Positions 46,545-57,239 of a DNA stretch of 64,000 bases are shown here, piece after piece. This stretch comes from Riptortus pedestris. Taxonomy: Eukaryota; Arthropoda; Insecta; Hemiptera; Alydidae. The position numbers were made by a program, and so were the translations under genes. The notes beneath the pieces are model-generated. The model saw only the letters and a program-made list of their open reading frames with translations, made no database searches and was not told where the DNA came from. Within the stretch, counting starts at the first letter, position 1; each line of letters opens with the position of its first letter. The stretch is taken from the NCBI GenBank assembly GCA_019009955.1, contig CM032232.1, positions 73,279,001 to 73,343,000 on the forward strand, in the 5' to 3' direction.

Positions 46545-47495
46545 ACGTCCGTCACGCATCTATGCAGACGACACACCAGTGAACTCATGTTATTACCTAT
46601 TCTGGCTGAAACAAGAAAGCACAAATTACTCACTTAATATTTGAGTTACTAAAAAATGCAAAGAAGAACAATTTCTGAGCATCAATGGTTTAACAAGAAT
46701 GGTAACATAACCTTTTACGATCACTCATAATTACTGGGATATTTTTAATTCTCCCTCCTATTCCTGATCCGATTTCAGTCAATAAAGAATATGATCTTTA
46801 GCGATGACTGGAACGGTTAATTATCGAGTATGGTATAGAACAAATAAACGTTTTCGAGACAAGAACGGAAAATCTTAATTGATAACGTCTTCGCACAACG
46901 TATTTGCCTGTAGCTCGCATAATAAAGGTCTCTTGAAAAGAATATTTGGTATTTAAGTTTAGAACAAAGTGGTTAATGATATAACAGCTTATTGCTAATA
47001 TGACATGAATACGAGTGGTTCATACTTAAGGATGAAAACTAAAAAATCCAAATATCTCTGTTAATATTAACGATAGAGAAAATATGGATTGAAAATTTTT
47101 CTAGGTATTTTATTTTGCAATAAGATTGGTTATGTACAATTTTTCGATCCTACAGTAACGGAGATATTATAATGCTTTTGTTTTTTTTTAAATTCCCTCC
47201 CCTAAATCCCTCCTACAGGTCTGATTTCTGCCATTAACGAACTTGATCTTCCTTTTTACATTAAACGATTAAATGTCGAGTTTTATAACGATAAAAATAC
47301 TTGGGAGCACTTGAGCGTAGACATACTGTTGTGGTGTACTGGTCTACTTTATGATTACAGTCCAACTCTAGAAGGCTTGAAGATGGTGCCTTCGCATCGA
47401 AAGCGCTTGCCAGACGTACTCGATCAACAGCCAGTAACGACGGTCTTGACAACAGTATCATTTATACTGGCGGTTCTAACCCCTTATTTGAATTA

Positions 47496-47562
<67 letters not shown>

Positions 47563-47682
47563 AATGGACCTCATTTTCTTCATCTCCTGGGTAGGATGGA
47601 TGAACATCTTAGAAAATATTACGTGAAAATCGCTTCAGGGAGCAACCTCAGATGCTGATTTTCCTTAAGTGAAATCTGCTAA
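46545..47682 (-). mobile_element. HINE-A full-length copy (two-unit form) with nested repeat
   Basis: ACGTCCGTCACGCATCTATGC to CTTAAGTGAAATCTGCTAA (ending 47682). Both tandem internal units are present (first from about 46600, second from about 47030), with a (TA)n at 47500-47560. A small hammerhead-motif repeat occupies 47305-47490. It lies inside the putative intron between the candidate exons at 46.2 and 48.6 kb. Confidence 0.78.
47305..47490 (+). mobile_element. Small repeat with hammerhead-like core (copy 2)
   Basis: Inserted in the HINE-A copy. Inverted ends: left AGACATACTGTTGTGG, right CAACAGTATCATTTATACTG then GCGGTTCTAACC. The core at 47376-47411 reads CTTGAAGA, TGGTGC-cttc-GCATC, GAAAGC: a 5-bp stem between the two conserved blocks, as in hammerhead stem II. 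Confidence 0.5.
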
Positions 47683-48628
47683 AAGTTGACCCCGTATTGA
47701 TGACATAGCCGTACTGATGATCGCATACGTGTTATTGATGCGACCTCTGCAACCATATTCAAACCACCACACGAAGCATGTGACACTGTGGAGATGAAAG
47801 AGCCTTGGTAACTCCTATTGAATATGGCTAGTCTTTTGTATAAGATGGACATTAGGTTCATTAAAAACCTAAAAGAGGCTTACAGAACCGTGGCTGCCAA
47901 TCTCAGACCACTCAGCAGATGTGAAAAGATGGTTTCAATTGTACTCTGATATTGATTTTAAGTCATAGGACAATGCTTAAGCATCACCTTAGAGTTGTGG
48001 GTTTGTTGGAGCAGTAAGAAATGATGAATAACTGCCGTTTGTGATCAATCTGTGCATCCTAAGAAACTGAAAACCATGATGACTTAGTCTTCGGTGAATC
48101 CATAAAATATGAAAGAAATCAAAACGTTCCGTAATGTCAAAGTAGTAGAGGATAGTTGGGTTTTGGCTAAAGGAAAATTTTCTTAATTCTTCTTGTAGAG
48201 AATTTTATTAGCTTACAGTTTCGGGCAAACGTTGGTTCCCTTCTTCAGAGCAGTTTTTCTATGGGGGAAGAGCAGAGAGCACGACCTGCAGACGGTGGAG
48301 ACTACATTGTGACTAAAGGAAAAAAATGAAAAAATGGATTTAAGAAAACTTTTCTTTAGCCGAAACCCTAAGAAAAAATGGAAGGAAATCGATTCAATCT
48401 TTGTTTCATTATCTTCAGCTTCGTCACAGCTATTTTTAATAAAGAAAAGCGTTAGCTCTTCAATCCAATTTTCCCACGAAATAAATAATTCGAGTTGATT
48501 AAAAATATTAATAAAACATGAAATTTATATATTAACAGCCGAACTAGATGTATAAATATAGGCAAATAAGAGTAAGGGAATTCGAAATATTCAAAAATGA
48601 GCAAAATATCTATTCTTCATACTTACAG

Positions 48629-48779
48629 GAACTCCGATGAATGTCAAGACGGAGTGTTATTCAACCTTGGCCGTCTATTGTCAATTGAACACGTTGAGTT
48701 TGTGCCATGGAGCCACAATGTTATGCCATTGCAGAATGTGAACATAAAGTTGACGTTGCCCTGCGTGGTTTGGTTTTAG
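48629..48779 (+). CDS. Candidate host exon after a strong acceptor
   Basis: TATTCTTCATACTTACAG/G at 48628/48629 is a textbook acceptor. Continuing the split Arg codon from 46376 gives NSDECQDGVLFNLGRLLSIE then HVEFVPWSHNVMPLQNVN, and the frame stops at 48777-48779. The second part has a vague resemblance to the LVPYGNA-type segment of GILT thiol reductases, too weak to name. It may be terminal, or a donor may lie inside it; an overlapping frame (48707-48973) is also open. Confidence rests on the phase match, not on homology. Confidence 0.35.
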
Positions 48780-49445
48780 GATGTTTACTGAATGATGAGC
48801 TGTCTCTCTGTGCTCCGCTCATCAAATGTAGGTCAAAACAACAAATAGCATTGAAAGATCGAATTGCGCTTCCTGAAGGATCCGAGGGAAACGGGGTCCC
48901 ATCTCCTAGGATTAAACTTACATCTCAAATGCAACCACAATTTCTACTTCATCTATCTCTTATCGAAATGTAGTTTGTCATTTAATAGTTCTTATTGGGT
49001 TATTATAGTGCACAAATACGGCGTCCTAAAATTACAAAATAGAAAATAATTATAAAAATAATAGTCCGTCACGCAGGAACTGCGTAAAATAAGCAGATTT
49101 TCCAAGTGCTGCTATGACACACTACTAATCTCATCTATATTATCACCATATAGTCTTTTTTTTCTAAGTCGTAATCTGATGAGTAAAAGTGAGGGTTTAC
49201 AGAAAGCTGAAAAAAGAAAATACGAATAACTCTCTTAATATATGAGTTACGAATGGATGTACAGAGCAAAACTTGTAAAACATCTTCCCTTAACAAGAGA
49301 GGCTCTATAAAATTTTCGAACCGACTCCTAATAAAGAAGATATTTTGATATTTCGAACCCACGCCCCCTCTAAACCACACTTTTCGTGTACTGATTTCAG
49401 CCCTCGACAAGTATGAACGTTAGAGATGAATTAAACAGTTAAATA

Positions 49446-49703
49446 TGAGGCGCTCAGTATTATAGTGGCCCAACCCTCAAATTTTGCTTATTGGAGTTAC
49501 CATAGCATCTATTGCTGAATAATGTGTTCTATGAAATATTAGTGGCCTAAACCACCTTCCAAGTTTTTTCACTAGATAGCAGCAGCAGTTTGTTTTTTAA
49601 CTAACAGTTTTGGCGGTCTTTGAAAAATAATGTGGCCTAACCAACTTGGTTTTATACAAATCTTACTTTTTGGGGTTAGGCCACTATTATTCTGACCGCC
49701 TCA
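49446..49703. mobile_element. Tc1/mariner-like MITE (258 bp) with TA target duplication
   Basis: Terminal inverted repeats of about 30 bp: TGAGGCG(C/G)TCAG, AT(T/A)ATAGTGGCC and (C/T)AACCC at both ends, flanked by TA on each side. There is no transposase. GTGGCCTAACC-like blocks recur inside. It lies within a HINE-A unit. Confidence 0.75.
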
Positions 49704-49889
49704 TATGTGGTATGGTTTAGATCAAATAAACATTTTTGAGTCAACGCCGGATAATCTTAATTGATGACGCCATCACATTCCATGTATCTCACACAGTAAA
49801 TATTGATGACAATATCTGGTATTTGAGCTTCGACTAGTACATGATATAACAGCTTATATTCAATATGACTTGAGTAGGAGTGAGAGTTT

Positions 49890-50346
49890 TTTATTTATTT
49901 TATTTGGTTTGTGCCCCACATCGATGGTGATTGGCAAGATCTCTAATTGTAAAGGGGTAGTTAGAATAATATATTTATTCCTTCATGTACACCTTTGTTG
50001 TACTTTATTTTTATATTATGGAAAATATTTCTTAAATATCTGATTGTTTCTCATATCCGTGCTTTGTCTAAATGAATATAATACAATGTATCCCTTTTAA
50101 ATCGTTTTAAGTATGCTGTAGACCTATTCTATTTTATACTATATGTTTTTGTAAATGTTTATGTGTTTTAGATGTGTTACTATTTGTGGATTATATTGGC
50201 TGCAGTTAATAGTCCCTGTCATATCGTAGGGTATGTGAAGGTTTTTTCGTTGGACGCAGTCTGCCAGTATGTGTTTTATCGTAAGGTGTTTGTTGCAGTA
50301 TTTGCATATAGGGTTATCAGTCGTTGTCATTAAGTGTGCCTATTAG
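49890..50346 (-). pseudogene. 5'-truncated RNase H-type LINE in a HINE-A copy
   Basis: On the minus strand the last 60 codons of the LINE polyprotein are open (50330 to 50139), with the terminal zinc knuckle CKYCNKHLTIKHILADC. They are followed by about 245 bp of 3' UTR and an (AAATA)n tail, seen on the plus strand as TTTATTTATTTTATTTGG at 49890-49910. AGAGTTT on both sides (49886 and 50345) is the probable target duplication. Confidence 0.75.
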
Positions 50347-50544
50347 AGAGTTTATTAACGGCTGAAAACTAAACAATACAAATATCTCGGTTCTAATCGA
50401 GATAGTGAAAAAAAACATATATAACATCATGAACTATTAAGTTAAGCTGTTAACTCATGAACTACTTTATTTTAAACTTAAATACCAAATATTATTTTGT
50501 TGAACCTTTACTGTATGAGATACACGGAAATGGGTTTAATGGAT

Positions 50545-50635
50545 TTTCCACTAAATAAATTCCTACTTCGCAGGTGAGAATCGCACTCACGACTCTACGC
50601 TGGTCCCGATTGGCCTTAGTAGAACAAAGTAGATG
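50545..50635 (-). mobile_element. SINE-S copy, internally deleted
   Basis: CCACTAAATAAATTCCTACT, GAATCGCACTCACGACTCTA and TGGTCCCGATTGGCCTTAGT join non-adjacent SINE-S blocks. Confidence 0.5.
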
Positions 50636-51405
50636 AAAATAAAAAATAAATTACTTTTTTCACTACAAGACTAGAACCCAATAACACCGTAGTGCATGGT
50701 AGATGTGGGGATTATTTATAATGTGATATTATACTTATATTTATGAAGTATGTACTTTCTGCTCAAATGCTACGAAAACACCTTAATCCATGAATAGTAT
50801 ATATAAATATTATTTCTACTTTATATTTAACTGGTATATATAATAGGTGTCAAATATGTATTAAGATGTGCTTTTCCAGAATTAGTTTTGTAAAATTTCA
50901 CTCCTTTGTTTATCCAGGCTTATATAGGGTAATGGAAATTTCCGCAAGCTGAATAACTCTGATTTAGTCACGTTCAGCGCTACATTTGGGCTTGTGATAA
51001 TGCTTACATTTTCTTTTATATATCTGAACTATATTTACAACGATTCCCACCTCACAAACTCCCTTAGTATTTACATTGTAGAAAGAACTCACGTATTGTT
51101 GACTCGGAAAGCAATTCTAAAGAGGGGAATGTGTTCGCTTCATTTACATAGAGAGAGGTTCCGCTTATAGCTTTTATCGTAGAGCAGTTCTATCTGGGGC
51201 CCGCACTTGTGGAACCATATTATCAGTCGTAACTATGCTATGTCATGCAGGATTGTCACTCCTAACTAGGTTAGATGTAATGATGTCTCTGCTTTACAAC
51301 GCTCCGCCGTTTCATCAATTCAGTCAAGTCGCTTTGCAAGAGCATTTTGCTTTTTGTACTTTCACGAGTATAATTTATGGCATTTAATACCGAATAGATT
51401 TCATG

Positions 51406-51480
51406 GCGTTGGACGGCGAGGAGTGAGTGGAGTAAATACTTAAATGGAATTATCATTTAGCTGGGTTTGCCGTCCAACGC
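51406..51480. other. 12-bp perfect inverted repeat with 51-bp loop
   Basis: GCGTTGGACGGC at 51406-51417 and GCCGTCCAACGC at 51469-51480. A minus frame to the right contains LAKTSSKARPGSLGTAGVFA. It may be part of a foldback or Helitron-captured fragment; unresolved. Confidence 0.5.
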
Positions 51481-51865
51481 AAACACTCCAGCAGTTCCCA
51501 GTGACCCTGGTCTGGCCTTGGATGAAGTTTTAGCAAGAGGAATGCTTCTTTTCACGAGCTTTCCAAGCTTGACTCCATAGTGGGCTAAATAATTGATGAA
51601 ATTTTCATTTTTGCACAGGTAATTAAACTTGGCTGAATAATTCATGATTATGGTTTGAATTATTCAAAAACGGTGAGTCAAAAAGTGGAGAGGGATAGAT
51701 TAGGAACACCTTTTTATTTATTCTTCATAAGTAAAATTTCTATTCTATTAATACCCAAAATTTGCCTTCAGGATTGGCTATGTCAGAAAAACATTACGTC
51801 GTGGAGTGAAGTGTATTTGTACACATTGAAGTTTTGCTATAAAAATACCACAATTAGTCAGTCAA

Positions 51866-51902
51866 CAATGATTTCCCGGGCATCGCCGGGTACCTTAGCT
51901 AG
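51866..51902 (+). mobile_element. Helitron 3' terminus
   Basis: ATTTCCCGGGCATCGCCGGG, TACCTTAG and CTAG (51899-51902) followed by T: the same end as at 37901. The 5' border upstream was not identified. Confidence 0.65.
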
Positions 51903-52107
51903 TAGTATATAAAGCGATTATTGTGAAACAATTATTTTCTTTGTCTTGTGCGTATCAGAGAACCTGTTAACTTTTCTGTTCAGACAGTAAAAGAAACCAA
52001 AGAAAGCCTACATACATGCATGAATAAGTAGCAATATTTTTGTGAAATATTTAGCAATCAACACAAAAATAAACGTGTATTACAGTGTAAATAAAAAGTA
52101 ATTTTTT

Positions 52108-52337
52108 TACGTCTACTTTGAGCTACTACGGCTGATTGGGCGAATTATATATAGATTACCACCCTTTTCTAGCTAGGATGGTACTAGTATATTATTATTT
52201 ATTAACGTCCACTATTAGCAGATTTCTCTTCAGGGAAATCAGCTATTGAGGTAGTACTCATGACGCAATTTTTGAAAAATTTCCTCAAATGTCCATCGAT
52301 CCTACTTAGGAGATGACGAAAATAAGGTTCGTTCAAC

Positions 52338-52387
<50 letters not shown>

Positions 52388-53095
52388 CATACATAGACTT
52401 ATATATTTGTCTGTTAACGCTTTAACGGTAGTAATTTTTATTTGATTGTTACCAACTGGTATTTAAACGTTTTATGCAAAAATAAAGATCAAGTTCGTAA
52501 ATGGCTGTTATCGGATTGGGGGGGGGGGGATAGAAGGATAAATTTTGAAAATTCTTAATATCTCCGTTATTATGCATCTAATCGAAATATTGTCTAGAAC
52601 CAATCACATTGCAAATCTTATGTTCTGTAAATGTTGTTATTTACGTGTTTTCTTTTCACTATCTTTAATATTAACCGAGATATTTGCATTTTTTTTTGTT
52701 TTCGACCTTCAGTAACCCCCCCCCCTCCAACTCATACCACATTAACAATACGCCATTTATTATGAAGCACTTTATTTGAATCCTAAATACCAAATATTGT
52801 TCTCATTGAACTTTTACTTGTTGAGATAAAGACAAATGATGGACGCAAGTGGGAAATCTGCTTAGTTAACGCAGCCCCTGCGTAACGGACTTTTTCAACT
52901 ATGGCTAATTGGGGCGGCTTATATACAGATTACCACCCTTTTCGAGCTAGGGTGGTACTGGTATATTATTATTTATTAACGTCCACTTTTTCCTAGTATG
53001 ACTAATTGGGATGGGTTAACTACTGGTTACTCCCCATTCTAGGTGGGACCAAGAATTTTATTTAATGAGTTCATCACTGAACACATTGTAAACAG
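52108..53095 (-). repeat. Tandem SINE-S derived units, one split by a HINE-A copy
   Basis: Three successive units of roughly 95 bp. They share (T/G)CTACTACGGCTGATTGGG-like, ATTACCACCCTTTTCTAGCT and GGTACT(A/G)GTATATTATTATT, then TATTAACGTCCACT. The second unit is split at TCCACT by the HINE-A copy at 52215-52890. Confidence 0.7.
52215..52890 (+). mobile_element. HINE-A copy, both ends, inserted in a SINE-S unit
   Basis: Starts TTAGCAGATTTCTCTTCAGG and ends GGGAAATCTGCTTAGTTAAC, then GCAGCCCCTGCG, then TAACGGACTTTTT. It has a (TA)n at 52340-52382, a G-run at 52519-52527 and a C-run at 52717-52725. The third SINE unit shows the uninterrupted target TCCACTTTTTC. Confidence 0.82.
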
Positions 53096-54240
53096 TAGTA
53101 AAAATTGACAACTGAGGTTATTTTAAATAATTCACAGACATATAAAAAATGTGGAATAAAAGTGTAGCATAAAAATTAATAAAACTTTTCACAATGGTTT
53201 TCTTTCCAATATTTAGAATTAATTTCCCAATTTTTTTTAATAATCAAATATGAAGATTCAACATTAAGAATTCATATTTACCATTAGACTATTACACCAT
53301 TAAACACTCCTTCTCCTTATTTACCGTTATTATAACTCACGATATGTTTTGCCGAGTAGTCCTAAAATCGATTCCTAATTCTGATAATTCATGGAAATGA
53401 GCAAATATGCATGGAATATGTACATTTACTCTAATTTAGATATTTAAATTATAATTCTATTCATAAGGAAAAATTATAATCTAATGCATAAAGATACTCT
53501 TTAACAATGCAACCCATGAAATTGACCGCGCAAAAACAGCACAAGCAATCTTTATTGAGTCAAAATCATTACCAATTCTCTTTGGCTAAAATAAAACAAC
53601 AGAGCTAGAAGACTGGAATAGCTAATTTTAAAGCTAAATTGGCTTCTTTGGTGAGCTGGGTTTTCATTAAACTTTCTTTTCTTCACCCCTTATAGTTTGC
53701 TACTGGAAATTGTTTATTAAACTTTGGCAAATGGTATGGTAATAACTATTATAATTACAAATGCTATCGCTGTAATAACATAATTAATTAAGATAAAGTT
53801 ATAAAGAATTATTACATTATGTTCTCCGGAATACACCTTCAGTCTAATATTTACATTGTATATTTTAATAACGGTATTTATTGGTTTTTAAGGAACATAA
53901 ACATATAAATATAATAAGGCCTCAAATGCACTTGAAAGTTCATCAAGATTTAATGGAGTTTATTCAAGTCCTAGGAATTACATATTACAATATCTAATTT
54001 TACCAAATTTTGGCAAAATCTTGACCTGCCAATGCATTGCCTCCAATTTACATTTGTACGCAGTTGGTTAAAAATTGATGAATGAAATGTTGGTTCTGTC
54101 ATATATACATACCAATATTATGACTCTCATGGACTCCCTCCCTTAGTGAGCTTTTACTGTTGACTTAAAACAATTAAAGCAGATCAAATTTAAATAATTG
54201 AAAACACTGCCTAAATACGATTTGACTCCTCTAGCAGCGT
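53096..54240. other. AT-rich non-coding stretch
   Basis: No gene or repeat family recognised. Confidence 0.5.
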
Positions 54241-54249
54241 GAAGCCAAT

Positions 54250-55625
54250 TAAAAAGATTTACAGGAATCCTATAAGTGAGGAAATAGAACAGATTTTGCA
54301 AGAGCTACAATACAAATATTCTCATGTAGACTTTTCATGAATTCTAGGACGCGCAGAAGGGAACATGAAAGCTGACACCGTTTGCCGAAATATATAACTA
54401 AGTGTACACGAATGTCAAGTATATTATACACTGATGCTATCAACCATACAAAAAGATTTGCATTGAGATTTGTTGAGTCACTAGCCATTAGTTGCACGTG
54501 ACCCGTAACAATAAGCAGAGAGTAAAAATGTCCGTCACGCAGGGGCTGCGTAAACTAAACAGATTTCCCACGTTATGTTTTACAATAGATAAATCTACAT
54601 ACCGGTAACAAACACACCACTGTGAATATTAAGTGAATAAATACAAACGGTAATGAGAAATCTTTCAGTTAATCTTTATAATCTCTCATCGGAAACCGTC
54701 TGAATTGTAAACAAACAGGCTTGTCAACCTCTGAGAGCTTATCATATCTAGGCTATCTATATTTTATTAAAAACTATTTACTATAGCTAGTGTTTTAATT
54801 TACAATGAATCAGAATAATGTTTATCTCAATCATTCAAATTTCATTAATCCAAGAACAAAAGAAAGGGGGGGGGACAATTGAACGTACTTGCATATATCT
54901 CGCAAAGTAAACCTTCAATGCGAACAATATTTGGTATTTAACCCTGGAATGAAATGGTTTATATTATAACAGTTTATTAATAATATAACATGAGTAGGAG
55001 TGGGGGTTTACTGAAAGCCATACACTGTAAAATCCAAATATCTCTGTTAATATTCATGATACAGAAAATATGTATAGATCATTGAATTTTCAATATAATT
55101 GGTTCTATAAAATTTTTCGATCCGACGTAAAGTAACGAAGATATATCGAAAATCATCCCCTCTAAACCCACCCCCCCCCTCCCACTGGTCTGATATCAGC
55201 CATTAACGAACTAGATATCTCTTTTTACATAAAACGTTTAAATGTGTAGTTTTGTAACGATCAAGCAAAATTTGCAACCGCTAGATCGTTAAGGGACAAA
55301 TATATATACAATTTTGTCATCTCATCGGACCTCATTTTTGTCATCTCCTGGGTAGTATTGACGGACATTTGAAGTAATTTTTCGAAAATCGCATCACGAG
55401 TACGACCTCATTAACTGATTTTCCTTAAGGGAAATCTGCTAAAATAGTTGCATACACTGGACAACTTTTATAACTGAAAAAAGAAGAGACGAAGATGTGA
55501 TATGCCGCTTAATAAGTAATCACACTAGTCAGTGAGGCAGGAACTTGCATTGATTATGAGTTAGAGAGTCCAGTTGCACACATACTTTCTGAGTGCAGAA
55601 GGTATAATAACATCATTATCTCTCC
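54250..55625 (+). pseudogene. RNase H-type LINE fragment split by a HINE-A copy
   Basis: Left part (54290-54420): VDFS-stop-ILGRAEGNMKADTV, a decayed version of the RNase H block VxFxWIxGHxGIxGNxxAD (the Trp is now a stop). Right part (55443-55620): KRRDEDVICRL, then a remnant of the zinc-knuckle region. The distance between these blocks without the 912-bp insert is about 175 bp, close to the about 190 bp in the 24.8-kb copy. So one LINE was interrupted. Confidence 0.65.
54529..55442 (-). mobile_element. HINE-A copy, both ends, inserted in a LINE
   Basis: AATGTCCGTCACGCAGGGGC to TTTTCCTTAAGGGAAATCTG then CTAA (55439-55442). Both internal blocks and the C-run (55169-55178) are present; the (TA)n has shrunk. 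Flanks GAGTAAAAA and AATAGTTGC reunite to a LINE-like sequence. Confidence 0.82.
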
Positions 55626-56403
55626 TTATTCATTTTGTATAAGATTATATTTTCCATATTATGATAGAATTTGAATAGATCAAAGCGTCCTGTGCTTTTA
55701 TATGGAACATAACAAAATTACAAGTTATTGTAACAGGGAAAACATAAATGAAAATAGGTTTTTCCTTGTTCATTTTCCCTCTCAGAGGAAAACATCAAAC
55801 AACTGCAATTACATATAGTAAATAGGAAAGTGTTTAGAAAAACAATTGCATATTACCACATTCTCAACAGTATTGGTTCCATAACATTTGTCGATCTGTC
55901 ACAACGGTCATCGGCAAAACTGTCTTTTCAATTTCTGACACCCTACATGACGTATGAGAATAAAAAAATGAATAAAGTAAATATTTTCCTTATTCTGAGT
56001 AACACCGATAAAAATTAATCAAATAATCATCTAATTTAAGTTAATTTAATTTTCCTGGAATTGTTGAAGTACACTTTTGGCTATGGCTCTACTATCAATG
56101 GAGTTCTTAATACGTTTTCATTTTCTATCACGTCTAGCTCTTATACAACTAAGAATATCATTTCAGGATTAAATTAATGGTTTTTTTATTCTAAAGGTTG
56201 TTACTTAGAGTAAAAAAAAGAATAAATTGTGTCATACTTGCTAGTAGGAAGTCTTTGTCTCATTCAAGACATAATAATAAGAACATAAATGTATGACTCA
56301 GCTGGGCCTCTTTGCATTTTAAACGAGTACGTTTGTATCCTAATGGCGATTAAAATACCAACGTACTCCGCCTTTTTTTAAGAATAACTCTATTTTTATG
56401 AAA

Positions 56404-56706
56404 TTAACGAAAACAACAGTCAATATGTATTATATTCCACCTCCCCTGTCTGAATTCCATACGTCCAACTTGTCTGTGGGGCAAGACTGGAGGGTAGATT
56501 ACTTTTTTAATCTCCATAGTCATACTGGCTAATAGTCTATCATTAGTTATCTTATGGAGGCCACAGGCTATCGAGGGATGGCTATATAAAAACTCTGGCT
56601 TTGAATCGAATTTTCTCCACTCATAATGCTCTTCTGGTGTGAATGGAATTTTCCTCATGATGCCTTTATTGCTGGATGGTCTGAAGGCAATGAGAAACCA
56701 GTGCAT
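56404..56706 (-). other. Uncharacterised 100-codon open frame
   Basis: The minus strand reads MHWFLIAFRPSSNKGIMRKI, FTPEEHYEWRKFDSKPEFLY, SHPSIACGLHKITNDRLLAS and so on. Composition is protein-like and less AT-biased than its surroundings. AGGGGAG/GTGGAA near 56445 could be a donor. No domain or family recognised; it may be a host exon or a retroelement piece next to the gypsy remnant. Confidence 0.3.
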
Positions 56707-56802
56707 GTCCCTGTGGCCCTCTTATTCCCGTGTTCGGTCCCTTGAAAAACTGGTTTACGTGTTCACAAGATCAACTACCAGGCGTATCCTGTAAACACTA
56801 CT

Positions 56803-57239
56803 GTTTTAGATCAGATGTTAAGTAGTTGAGTTGTTGGAGGAGATGAGATGTGTTGTAGGTTGACAGATGTATGAGCACATGATGTTAATATAAAGTTTGT
56901 GGTTAAAAGTAGAAAGTGTCTATTCTATTACAATTAAGTTATTTGCGTTCTGGAAGTCTGGGGTGAGCCAGAAGATACTCGGACAGAACAATTGGCTGGT
57001 TGAAGTAGAAGGAACTCTCATGAAGAAACACGCGGATGAGCTGAGAAGGAAGGTACTGGCAGAAGAAGGGGATTATCTAAGGGGGCAGATGTTGTAGATG
57101 AGATGTTTAGTAGTTCAGTTGTTTGGAGAGATCAGAAGTATTGTAGGTTGATAGATGTATGAGAACATGATGTTAATATAAAGATTGTGGTTAAAAGCAG
57201 AAAGATGTGTATTCTATTACAATTAAGTTATTTGCTACA
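56803..57239 (+). mobile_element. Collapsed gypsy-type LTR retrotransposon
   Basis: Two direct repeats of about 145 bp (56803-56946 and 57093-57239) share TTGTAGGTTGA, GATGTATGAG, CATGATGTTAATATAAAG and TCTATTACAATTAAGTTATT. The right one runs TGTAG...CTACA, the form of an LTR. Between them only about 146 bp remain, encoding the end of integrase. Gag, protease, reverse transcriptase and most of integrase are deleted, starting exactly at the end of the left LTR. Confidence 0.65.
56948..57097 (+). pseudogene. Gypsy integrase C-terminal remnant
   Basis: FWKSGVSQKILGQNNWLVEV then EGTLMKKHADELRRK matches the WxxGxV...G...W/YxV...G...RHxDxLR pattern at the C-terminal end of gypsy-group integrases. 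The frame stops at 57095-57097, two bases inside the 3' LTR. Confidence 0.65.

Larger units (their letters stand above)
49062..50435 (-). mobile_element. HINE-A copy interrupted by two later insertions
   Basis: Hairpin end AGTCCGTCACGCAGGAACTG, ACTGCGTAAAATAAGCAG, then the first internal unit, broken by a 258-bp Tc/mariner-like element (49446-49703) and a LINE tail (about 49890-50346). It resumes at 50347 with ACGGCTGAAAACTAAACAA and ATATCTCGGTT. The palindrome end is missing. Confidence 0.7.

Noticed and set aside
47311..47658. 115-codon open frame through the (TA)n array
   Set aside because: The Ile-Tyr run is just translated microsatellite and the rest spans HINE-A and a nested repeat; not a gene.
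48629..48779. GILT-type thiol reductase exon
   Set aside because: Resemblance is limited to one VEFVPWS stretch; the CxxC and CQHG signatures of the family are not visible.
54529..55442. HINE-A as an ordinary TIR transposon or a canonical Helitron
   Set aside because: The 12-bp inverted motif is terminal at one end but about 27 bp inside at the other, and no fixed target duplication is seen. The CTAA-like end sits only 2 bp from the palindrome and the other end lacks an A|TC start. A Helentron-type layout fits better.
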